This document shows, one piece after another, positions 23,901-36,100 of a DNA stretch of 64,000 nt. Each line of letters opens with the position of its first letter. Within the stretch, counting starts at the first letter, position 1. The notes below the pieces were generated by a model. The model had not been told where the DNA came from. It saw only the letters and a list, made by a program, of their open reading frames with translations, and did no database searches. The stretch is from Macrocystis pyrifera (taxonomy: Eukaryota > Sar > Phaeophyceae > Laminariales > Laminariaceae), in contig JASSKH010000044.1 in NCBI GenBank assembly GCA_031763025.1, positions 2,163,608 through 2,227,607 of the forward strand, read 5' to 3'. The translations under genes and the position numbers were made by a program.

Positions 23901-26900
23901 TCGACCCCACTTGAGAAGCGCCTACATATGCTGGGTCAGGCTCTCAAAACTCGCATGTAAGGTAGGGCGGGCGCGTCTCTTAGCTAATTTCAGCAGCAAG
24001 CGATGGTTTTATTATGTTTCCCGCTAAAACATCGAGACGAAAAAATAGTTAACTCCCGAATTTATGAAGTATCACTGCTGTATATCGAAGGAAGACTTGA
24101 ACAGCTGGACATGGATGAGAAAGTACCCCCGATAGCACAATGTAACACACTCCAAGTTACACCCGCGAAACCATCGAACACCACTTACGTTTTCCATCGC
24201 GGCTGGGGTAAACAGCTTGGCGGGTTTGGACCGCGACTAGTTTTCCCGAAACGAAAACTCCGAGATTGAATAGGGATTGGGATAGGGGATTTGGGATCGA
24301 TGCGAGTACTTGCCAGCTTCGAGGCGAGCATGTTTCCAAAGCAAGTCTGTTCGCTGGTATGCCTGTATGCCCCCCCACACGTACAGGCATGCTGATGATG
24401 CACGCGGCGACGGCGCGGACACAAATACCCATCAACCCCAGCGCCACCGTGTTAGAGGTAGCGAGAGCTGCCGACGAGTCCGCGAAGCTGAAAAAATCAG
24501 CGAACGCAAGCACGGTCGCGAGGTTCAAAATGATGTGAGCAAGCACGGCCGTGATCATCATCGCCGCCGCCTCTCTCGGGGCGGCACAGGCGGTGCCAAG
24601 AGAAAAGAAACCAGCGGCGCGGGAAGCGGTGGATATACTGGCGATTTCGGCAACCCGCGGAAAGAGGTACGAAGCAACGAACAATCGATAGAACAGAGGG
24701 ACGAGCCATCGAACGAACGAACCAACGCTAACGAATCTACGCGAACGCAAGGGCGAAGTGGGCCCCAATCGTACAAATCTGCGGCCTTTGTGGACACCAA
24801 CGCTAAACTCTGTACGACCTTCTTAGACGCCAACCGAAAAAAAAGAAACTGCGGAAAAAATATAGACGCTAACGGTCTGTGCAGATTTTCTAGACGCCAA
24901 CATCAAAAATTGAAAACCTGCGGTGCCTTCACGCCAGAGACTATACTCGGTGAGGGTCTAACTTAACACCCACGGTAAAATCGGGGTCATTTATCGGCGC
25001 CAAAGGTAAAATCTACCAGTACCTTTAGTGGCGGCAACGGAAAAATCGGCGGTATTTTTCCACGCCAACCGCAAAATCGACGAAGTTTATGGAAGCCTGC
25101 TGTGTTGTACTTTGCTGTATGCTACATGCTGTGCTGTGCTGTGGTGTACTGTACTGTACCGTGTCGCGCTATGCCGTACTGCACTCACGCCACCGCGACG
25201 GCCTTCAGGTAAAAACAGCTTGGTCCAGCTTGAGGGGCTTTTTACCGTGCGCGTGATGTTACACCCTTCGTGTGTATGAGCATAGTTTATGCGTTTGTTT
25301 CGGCTTTCCCGCGTTTTGGTGAGACAAAGTGTTACCGTTATAGTCCACATTTGAGTAGTAGAAGAAGAAGTTTGCACTGCGTACGTGGTAAAATGGCTTA
25401 GGCCCCACGAAACCCAGAACCACCACAAACACGTTATCGCGCTGAATTACGTTTTTTTCACCGCACTCTGCTGCTCGCGCGACCGCAGCAGGTTGTGGCG
25501 GCTTCGTCAGACCCGTCGGGACTGGCGGCGTGGGCGGGGAGAGATCGCCTCGACGATGACGACGAGAAAGTCGAGATTGTCTTTGGAAAGTAAGTGAGCG
25601 GTCTACAAGCAGGCGTTTTTTTTTACTCGGCCAGCGGGTTGTTCCGAGCAATAGTATTGATTACTGGTGCGAGCAATGTGAGTTGCCAATTTACAACTTA
25701 CTTATTTTTGAGACATCATCAGTGTTATAGTTTACCTGAAAAGCTCAAACCACACTCTAAAACGAAGTAAAACGACCTCTTCCCTCGGAAAAAATCCCGA
25801 TAATTTATTGCCTTGTCAAATATTCCCCAGGTACAGGCTCGCAGCCCATTTTCGACCGCGTAAGACAAAATGACAAAAGGAGTGGGGTGGTATTTCTGGA
25901 CGAATTCACAAATAGCGATATCTTTCGAAGTTGTATTGGCATTAGCATGCCCCCCCCTTCCCCTGCCCCCCCATATATGGGTTGGGTTGGCGTCGGTTGG
26001 CAACGACACTGTAAAACATGCCGCTCACTACGTGAGCTAGACATCCAGGGTACCGTTTTTTTTTGTTTTTGTTTTTTATTTTTTTTTGGCGGTCGCCCAC
26101 AGCTGATCGTCGAGTTAGATCATTTGTGCGAGGTAAAGAACTTTTACTCTGCACAAGGGAATTGATCGTATCACGTAGTGTTCAAGGTAAGGCACCCAAG
26201 AGGCAGTTACATAGTACTCCCATTGCTGTCTCTGGGAGTGGCCACACCGGAAATTAAACTAACTCATTGAGCTGTCATCCATATGCAAGCTCGCCTTACA
26301 AGCGGTTCTTAGTAGGATGCAGCTCACCCTTCATGCGACTCGCCGGACACCTCACGGCGCTTCGCGCTTGGTGCAAGCAATGTCTGCCTGGTCGGTGAAA
26401 ACCCGACATGCTCCGTCCCGGCATTGTAGGGATGCATGGTCATACGACTACGGCCATGCATGAGATCGAGTACATTCTCTCCTATCGAGTACACACCCCC
26501 CCCCCCTTCCCCTGGCTGGGTCTCGAAATTGGATAGTGAGGTGCCGGGTTTTGATTTTTATGTGCCGTCCCTGTGTCGGCGATGAAATAAGCATGCAGGT
26601 TGAGCTGGACCTGACTGGACCGTCTAAACGATGGCAAAACACATAATTAAAAACACGTATGTCAGCGCAACAGTATGCGATGACGTCTGCTAGAGTGAAA
26701 GGGAGGTTGCACCTATATGCGTCGTGTTTTCTTGGTGAGAGCCCTCACTTGAAGAGCTTAACCCCTTTAGTACCGCAGTCCCGATTTGGGGACAAACCCG
26801 TCTAATTCCAAGTGATTTGTCCCCAAAACGGGACTGCGGTACTAAAGGGCTTAATACCTCACCCCACAAAGGTGTTTTTGAGATACATGTGCAAGATTAA

Positions 26901-29900
26901 CTCCGATAAATATGAGTGGGCTAGGTGTACCACGACTAATACTAAAATTTAGACGGCATGGGTGGATTTCTTAATTAATTTAATATTTACTTGAGTGCAT
27001 GTGGATGAAATCTCTCTCCCCCTGGAGCTTGGTGCAAGCAATGTCTGCCTGGTCGGTGAAAACCCGACATGCTCCGTCCCGGCATTGTAGGGATGCAAGG
27101 GTCTATGGTCATACGACTACGGCCATGCATGAGATTGAGTACATCTCTCCTATCGAGTACACCCCCCCCCTCCAGGCCCCCCATACCTAGTATATATAGG
27201 TTGAGGATGCGTCCGGTGGAGACGACGCTGTAAAACACGCCTCACTGCGTGAGCTAGACAACCAGGGTACCGTTTTTTTTATCGGGGGGGGGGCAGTCAC
27301 CACGGCTGGCGGTCGAGTTAAATCATTTTTGTGCGCGGAGAACCTAGACTCCGCACAAGGGGGATGATCGTATCACGTACAGTAGTGTGTACTTGGTAAG
27401 GCACCCACGAGGCAATTACCTACCGTAGTATTCCCATTGCTGTCTTTGGAAGCGGCCACACCAGAAAATAAATCAACTCATGGCGTTGACATCCATATGC
27501 AAGAAATCCGCCTCACAACTGGTTCTTAGTAAGATACAGCTCACCGTCCATGCGACTCGCCGAACTCCTCACGGCGCTTCGCGCTTTTTGCAAGCAATGT
27601 CTGCCTGATCGGTGAAAAGCCGACGTGCTCCGTCCGGGCATTGTAGGGATGCGAGGGTCTATGGCCATTACCATGCATGATAATGATGATTGTACACCCC
27701 CCCAGGCCATGCATGACATCGAGTGCACCCTCCCCCCCCTTCCGGTCGGTGAAAACACGACGTGCTCCGTCCCGGCATTGTACCGGCATTGTAGGGATGT
27801 TAAGGTCTATGGTCATACGACCACGGCCATGCTCGACAAGAGTGTATACCTCCCTCCCCCCCCCCCCCCCTCGTCATCAAAGAGGGACTGCCATAAAATC
27901 ATGCGTGTATTTGTGTCATTGTTGTGCTTGCCATCCGACGGCAAAAGGCGTGGTATGATACTTGAGCTGTAGATAGTGTAAAGCTATTCATTTTGTTTTG
28001 TAGGAGACGACGCATCTTTTTACTTTCGAGGCCCGGCACATGATAAATGGTAAGTTACTGGCGGTATTCCAAGGGTGTTGAGTGTATACGTAGTTCCTCG
28101 GTCTATTCAGTCGAAGAGACCCGGCACTCAGAAGCATTTTGAACAAAAAAAGGGACAATAGTACCCCTATCGTAGCACGCGTCTGTGCCTTATTTTTGGA
28201 AACTAAAACTGAGGACAGAAGCAAGGGTAACACAGCTGTCATCCTTCACTGACAGACGCTGTTTCAGTAAGTAGGCCCTCTTTCTCGAGCGTCCACCGCA
28301 ATAACCGAATGTGCTGTCGCTGTGGCTGTGGCTGTCATTGCTACTCCTCATTCCACGGTATGGACAGATAGATAAGCCGGAAGCCTTCCCTCATGAAACC
28401 TGGTAGCATGAACTAATGCTGCTGAACCACGAGCATTTATAGCTGTTGCGACTGCTGCTGCTGCTGTTGCTGCTACTACTACTGCTGCTACTGCTGCTGC
28501 TTGCAAAGGTACACGAGGGCCGTGGTAACCGTCCAGCGTCTCGTCAGAGGATTCCGGGACCGCGGTCGGGTTTCGAGAAGACGCCACGCCCGCGTGACCC
28601 TTAGGGACGCCTGCCTCGAGGTTGGGATGGACATCATGGAAGATTGTATCCGCCAGGTATGTGTTTTGCAAGGTGTCATTGATCTACCCACGAGTGAGAC
28701 GTTAGCGATCCGCTGAAGGCGAGAAAGAGGCCGTGAGAGCTCACGCTGCCTGATCACCACAGTTTGGTACTTTTTTGGGTGTTCACTCTTTAGGGTAGCA
28801 GTATATGGCAGGGATGGGGGGGGGTTCGGGGGCGGGGAGGTGGAAGGGGGGGAGTATACCCGACTTCAGGCGGTTCTGGGAGATCGACATGAAAAACACT
28901 ACCAGTATCAGACAACGCCAACACCACCAACACCAATAACAACTCCAACTCCAACACCAACACCACAACCATCACCACTACCACTACCACCCCCAGCAAC
29001 AAATCGGCATCCTTGCCCCTTCGCTCTCTTGCACCCTCCTTTACCCGCATTAACCCACAATCTCAAGGTCATGGCCCCTGGTGTGATCGCCAGTGTCTTG
29101 GCCGAGGGAGTGGAAGGCGTTATAGCGCCGAGCAGGAGGGCGGGAGCACCCATCGCCGCGCAGGCTCTCATGGAGGAGGTTGGTGCAGTCGTCGTTTTGC
29201 TAAAGGACAGGCTACTTCTATGCCGTCTCCTGATTAAACCATTGTATGTAATTCTCTCACCTCTGTTGTACATCACTCTGGACTAAAATATAAGGATTGT
29301 ATATACACTACTATGAAAACCAATTGGTCCTTATATTTGTGTCCAGAGTGCGACGAGAGTGCACACAAAAAGAAAAGGTTACCCGACAGTCCTACAAAGG
29401 TCAGAGCGATGAACAAAACCAGCGGGTATATAGTACCAGGTAGCTTCATATATTGGTGAACAGCGTTTGCACTTCTTCATGCTTCACATTTCGGGTGGGC
29501 AAATGTGATAAGCAAAAAAGCAGCAGGTCGAAATCATGCGGGATGTGGGTACAGCAACGAAAGGAGAAAGAGGTGGTACAATGGGGTTCCTTTCTCTTAG
29601 TTTCCACAGCCTGTCTTCTTCGTTTCTGCGCCTGTGTGCCTGCTGCAAGGCAAGGTATGTCCGACGCCAATGCCAGCGTATAGCCGTATTTTCGTTTGTT
29701 TCGTGAACAAAAAGCCGAGCCAAGGTTTTTTAAAACTCCCAAATTGTTAACCCCATTAGGACTGCACTCCACTTTGGGGGCCAACTGACGTGGAATTAAA
29801 GTCAAAAGTCTGTGTACAGTAAAAGGGGTAAGGGCCGTCCAGCACTCTATAGCAGCGGCCGAAGGAAGCAGCCCGGGCTGTTGCGGGTTTGTAAAAAGTG

Positions 29901-30144
29901 CCCGACCTGAACGCCAACGGAAATGAGCTGCACGACAAACGCGCAGCTAGATGATACTGGTCTTGCCCTGCTGCGCGTTGACACTAAAACTAGACGGCTG
30001 ATAGGACCGGCCTCGTCATCGTTGTGGCCGCTATGACTTTGGGCCCCAAAAGTGTTAGCAGAGGAACGGACCAACAGACGAAGACACGAGTCTATGATGG
30101 GTTTTTATGTTCGGCAACTTGACAGCCAGGTCGCCGAAATGCGG

Positions 30145-30185
<41 letters not shown>

Positions 30186-33100
30186 CCCCTGTTCTACACC
30201 CTTCCTAAAATTCTTCCAATACTGCGTGCAATCGGGGTACTTCTTCAACCCACCCCACCGCCCATCCCCCCCCCCCCACCACACCGTCCCCCACCCCCGC
30301 CCCACCCCGCCTCACTCCCCCGCCCTCACCCCCCTCCCCACTTCCGACTCCTCCTCACCCACCCACGCCCACCACCCTTCTTCACCCCCCCCCACTCCCT
30401 ATAAGCGGTGCTCCATCTCGAAAAGGATGCGTGGTCAATGGTCAAATGACTAAGGCAAACAACAAATAAGTACGTCCCTACCCTCTATATTACATATAGG
30501 TTGGGTTGGCGTTTGTTCGCAACGACACTGCATAACATGCCGCTCACTACGTGAGCTGGACGACCAGGGTACTTTTTTTTTTGGCGGTCGGTGACACATG
30601 GTGGTCGAGTTAGATCATTTGTGCCGGGTGGAGAACCTTCACTGCGCACAAGGGATATTATCTCATCATGTAGTCTTTATAGTGAGACAGCCACGAAGCA
30701 TTTACATAGTACCCCTATTGCTGTCTCTGGAAGTGGCCACACCGGAAGATCAATCAACTCATTGAAGCTGTCGCCCATGTGCAAGACCGCCTCACCGCCT
30801 CACAAGCGGTTTTTAGCAGGATGCAGCTCACTCTTCATGAGACTCGCCAAACACCTCACGGCGCTTCGCGCTTCGTGCAAGCAACATCTGCCTGGTCGGT
30901 GAAAACCCGATGTGCTCCGTCCCGGCATCGTAGGGATGCCAGGGTCTATGATCGTACGACTATACAGCCATGCATGATATCGAGTACCCCCATCCCCACC
31001 CACCCCCACCTCCACCCCCCCACGCCTACGCCCCCCCCCCCCTCTCCCGAACCCCGCCCAACCCCCCACCCTTATGTGACAGACCATTGCGTCGATGGTC
31101 GCCGAGACTGCGAAGCTTGCCGTTCGGGAGGAAACTAACAGGTAAGCAAATGGCATCCGCACAAGACACGTGTTTGACTCGTACATGGCGAAAGGAGACT
31201 ACGTAGAGGTATGGCATAAGCATGGACGCGAGAGAAACAAAAAGGGCACTCATCAAACGGCGCGTGGTTTGGCTCTTGCACATTTCATCTAGGGGGGACA
31301 CAAGCAGGTACGGTAGGCATGTGGAGGCGAGCAATAACGCTAGTGCTCATCAAAATCCGCGTGTTTGGCTTGGTACAAATCATGTGTATATTGAAAAATA
31401 CATACGATCAGTTTTTCTAAAAACTAATTACCTAGTTTTGTCGGTATTCTTTGCACACACGTAGGACATTGTCTTCTCGACTAAACCAGGTATATTGCAA
31501 CTTTCTCGAGTAAAACACGCAATGTTCCCAAACATACCAGACGAATCGAAATTCTCTCGAATATACCAGGTAAGATATGATTTTCTCGAATGTACCAAGT
31601 AAGACACGACAAGCTCGAATATGTCAATTGGAGCTACTCACTCGAGTAAAATATGCATTATACTAGGAAGCGACGCAATTTTCTCGAATAACATATTCAG
31701 TTCGCTCGAATATGCCAACACAAAACGCGATTTTCTCGAACATTCCTCAAACCCAATAAGCCCGCACATTTTCGCGGCTGGCAAATATCCGGTCTCCCAT
31801 CCTCTCGTGACCAAGGGGAAACTTTGGGACAGACCCAGCTCTCGCAAAGTCATTCCCCGGGTGCCTCGCCCATCCCTAACTACAGCACAGTAGATGGCTA
31901 ACTGGACGTTACCTTACTGCTCCCCCGGTTTTCTCTCCCTCTCTTCTCCTCCCCCCCCCTCCCCCCTAATTCCTCCTTCTACCCCCCTCTCCGCTACCCC
32001 CCTCTGCGTTCCCCTTCCTCACTCCCTCCCCCTCCCTCCCCTCCTCAACCCTTTACTCCGTCCGTCCCTCACCTGTCTATCCCCCCTCTCCTCTTCCGTC
32101 CGCCTACTTACACACCTGGTATACTATATTCTCCTATGCTACCCTACGCCCGAGACTAGCCACCTGGACGTAATTTTTGTGAGAGATCGAAGGAACCCTC
32201 TCCTTGCTTTGGTGGACGATATCGTCTCCGACACGCTCAGGGTCTGCATGAAGGAGGTGAGGACTCAAAACAAAAAAACATTGTGGGCACAGAAAGTCTG
32301 CGTATCCATCTGATGGTGGTGGCGGCGGCGGCGGCGGCGGTGATGGTCGTGGTGGTGATGGCGGTAGTCGTAGCGACAGTGGTCGTGATGGTGGTGGTGT
32401 CGTTGTTGATGGTGGTGGCGGCGGCGGTGGTGATGGGGGTGCCTGTCTGCAAGGTCAATCGCAAGTCATAATCTCAACCAACACGCCTCACTATATCTTG
32501 AAAAAAAAACACGAATTAGTTTCGGTTCGGCTCCGGATCTCTATTGATCTTATTTTTCATCTGGTGGTGGCGGTGGTGGTGGTGGTGGCGGCCGTGGTTG
32601 TTTTTAGTTTTTGGCCCTAGCTGCTGTGAACGCCATAAACCGACAGCGAACACCAAAACGAAAACGCAGGGGGTGGTGGAGGCCGTGAGAGAGTGCACGG
32701 AAGACTTCATGTTCGGGCGACGCCTATTCGCGCTGGTAGAGGAGCTGATCGAGGAGGAGGTGGTCGGGTCGGCGGTGCCTATCGCGCACGGGGTATACTA
32801 CAGCTCCTCGGTAAGAGTTGGAGAAAAAACAAAATTGTGCGCATAGACTACAAGTAGGACGGTAGTGAAAATGGGTGCGAATTATGACGATGAAGCTCGC
32901 CAGGAGCCGCCATTGCCTACTGTAACATACGTAGCGAATTCGTTGCGTACAAAAACTGTTCAGATTTTTGTAGACCACTCTAAAACCCACACACTCCGTA
33001 CTACAGCATGCGCGATCAAGGTGTCGCACTACGCTTGACACTATGAGTTGTTGCCTGAAAGTTTCGATCTCGCAGCTGAGTTTTGTTTTTTCTCCTTCTT

Positions 33101-36100
33101 TCAATCCTGCGACACCCGGCGCCCGTTTGGCACATGCCACTATATTTACCAAAGCCTACGTTACACCACCATTTTTTTAATTAATCCATGCTATTTCAAG
33201 ACATTAATTTATTTTCATCCACGAGGCATACGATATACAGAAGAATATTGTGAAGGGCGGGTACGACTTAGGGATTGGTTGATAACTAACGATTGTAGGA
33301 ATTAGAGGACGAGAATTGTTAGAGTCTCTTATTTTTATTTGGTATTATTAGTGCGAAAGATCATGCGATAAAAACGACGGTTAAAATGTTTTTTTGCAAC
33401 CGTCACCTAAAACACCGCTTTTAGGTTGACTCGCTGTGATAAGACGGCTTCCTTGAGTTTCGCCAACCGTCATATAAAACGTCGTTTTCTTATTGTTTGG
33501 CTTTGGCTCGATACGCTTGGCCTGGGGCAATCAGCAACAAAAACCTTCGCTGACAGGCTACACCTACATAAGTACGATGGTTACATAAGTACGATGGTTA
33601 CCTTGAATCCCACCAACTGCCATCTGTAACACCTTCTTCTGTTTGATTCACTGTAATCAAAACGACGCTTACATTGGGTTCCGTCAACCGCCATCTGAAA
33701 CACCGCGTTTTAGTTTTTTCACTCGCTGTACTTGGCCTGGAGCAATCAACCATCAACCTCTTCGATGACAGGATACAAAAACGGCGGTCACATTGACTTT
33801 CGCCAACCGTCTCCTGTAAAAGCCATTTTTTTATTCTGTCGCTGTGCTTAACCTCGGGTAATCAGCCAACAATGGATCTATTTCGCTGACAGGCCCTTGC
33901 CACCTTTTGGGAGCTGGAGCAGGAGGTTTGCGCAGAGGAGGCGGTGTCGGTGGTGGCTGAAACCATGGCCCCTTTTGAGGACCACCTGGTGCATCTGCAG
34001 AGAAGGAAGGACGTGGCGGCAATACAGGCGCGTCGAACATTATTTTTACTGGCGGGACGGGATGGGATGAGATAGGATGGTATAGGAGGGGCTGCGAATT
34101 GGATGGAGTGGAATGGAGTGGGTTGGGGTGGGACGGAACGGGGTGGGATGAGATAATATCGTATGGTGTGGGATGGGATTGGATAGGATAATATGGGATG
34201 GGATGGGATGGAATATCCGACAACTGGGGATAATGCGTTGGATTTGAATATGCTTTGCACCTTTTCGGATGGTAAAAGAAATGCGATGTTTTCCCTTGCG
34301 TAGAGGGATACGGTAGGAGGGACACTGCACTCCAAGTAAAGAGGGCTCTCGATTCACTAAATATCGGGCTGAAGCAGCGCTGAATCTTTTCAGACAAACA
34401 AACGAAAGCAACAATGCTACAATCCTTGTTTGTTTTCCCTGGGGTTTCTTCTTCACTCTGTGCCCGTTTGCGGGTGATTGGCCTCAAAGCGTGTGCTGGA
34501 CATGGTCAGATGGCCAAACGAAATAACAACTCATACCTGGTACTTCGTACAAGAGCTACTGACTTAACTGTTACTGGTCTCGATACCACACATTTTTGTT
34601 TTCTGTGTGGCAGTCTGCGGCGCAGAGCGTGGTCGTGAAGGGTCTACAGCTTCAACACGCCGCGCGAACTTTGGGACAGAGGGGCAGGCTGGTCATCATG
34701 AGCGACATCAACGGGAAAACGCTTAATCTCCTCTTGGCAGGAAGGTGAGTGACCTCTCACCGCCTAGGTTAAACTCTAACCTCTTAGTGTAGCAGGGTGG
34801 TTTGCGCTACTGCTACTACTGCTGCTGCGGGAGAGGGGGGCGGGGGTGAGGGGGAAGAGGGAGGGCGCACGCATTAGTTGCTGTTGCTTGCCTTAGTCAT
34901 CTGGTCATTGACAACGCAACCCTTTCGAGACGAAGCACCGTTCCTACTTCTAATAGACACCCCCAACAGTCGGGCGCTCTTTAGGATGCTTTCATATATT
35001 ACGTAGAAGCGTTTATCCTCCGTGCGTGATTGTTTCAATTTCTCCGTGCAATAGTTGTCAATGAGTGGACGGCGCTGTAGTTTATTCTTGTACCTTTGTC
35101 GGATGGCAAACGCGACAAAACATGTCATACCAGCACGTGGCGGTATTTGCCGCCCCCCCCTCCTCCCTGACTTCCACAGCTTCATACTTTGTTCCCCAAT
35201 GCGATAAACAAGGGATATACATCCTGCATGAGGTCAGATACAACCCATAGTTCACGCGATCGAAGAGCTACACACAACTTGCAAGCATGAGTTTCGATGA
35301 AATCCTCGATCTCATCGCAGCTGTCGTTTTGGTTTCAACAATTTGTAAGTATAAACCCGGTAACTAAATCTCTTCTCTTGTTTTTTTGTTTTGTTCCTTT
35401 CCCAAACGCCTGTCAGGTTTCTGGCCATTCTGCGAGCCGCCGAGACCAACCGCGTGCGAGTCGCCGCGAGCCCCCTGCTCTCCTTGCTCTTCCGAAGGCT
35501 AGTGGTCAGGTGACTACAAATTTGGCCGTCGAGCAGCGCCAACGATATGCGTTGCCGTGCCGTTCCCTAGGTGTTTGTATTTAAGGTTGTATGGGCGAGT
35601 GAGGCACATGATGACTGGAGCAAGCGCCACACACCGTCAAATGGCACACGGGAAAATGGTAATGATTCTGGAATTGGACAGCCACGCACCTTAAGACGTT
35701 TTCGTCGCTGAAGCTCCCAGGTAAAGCTAGGGGATTGAAAATTCAGTAGAAGACCGGTAGGGCCCACCGAAACACCCTGATCGTACCCCTCACCAAAATC
35801 GAGAGTGGGCCGCAGCAAAACATCGAGGCTCGGTCGCTGCCAGCAAACAATTTTTGTCGAATGCTGTAAAAAAAACTACACCCTCGCACAGCAGTGTTCA
35901 AGAAGTACTCTGCTGGATGTACTCTTAGTGCTGCAAGTATTCCGGACGTTGAAACCGCGGGTCGAACTGCTTGTACTCGGAGTTTAGGACTGCTCGTACT
36001 CCCAGTACCTCGCAGCATTTGGACCTTCAGTACTGCCGCAGCCGTATCCGCATATCACGGCATCCCTTGGCACGCAGCCTCAGCCGCACCACAGAATAAT

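Noticed and set aside
24157-24768. Minus-strand 203-codon frame with hydrophobic segments (a possible membrane protein)
   Set aside because: The plus-strand reading 24387-24666 has an acceptor, a donor and matching phase to exons on both sides (20413 and 25492), so the minus frame is taken as its shadow.
26098-26131. Exon-like stretch CTGATCGTCGAGTTAGATCA with AG and GTAAAG borders
   Set aside because: It is part of every long family P copy, so the borders are a feature of the repeat.
30052-30450. Proline-rich frames through poly-C and poly-G tracts here and at 8.3, 13.3 and 63.4 kb
   Set aside because: Homopolymer translation; not genes.
32237-32464. Val/Met- or Thr/Ala-rich frames in trinucleotide DNA
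   Set aside because: Direct result of GGT/GGC repeats; no splice or domain support.
35286-35344. Plus-strand exon MSFDEILDLIAAVVLVSTI in the IQ gene
   Set aside because: Including it breaks phase with 35417; joining 34744 directly to 35417 keeps the frame.
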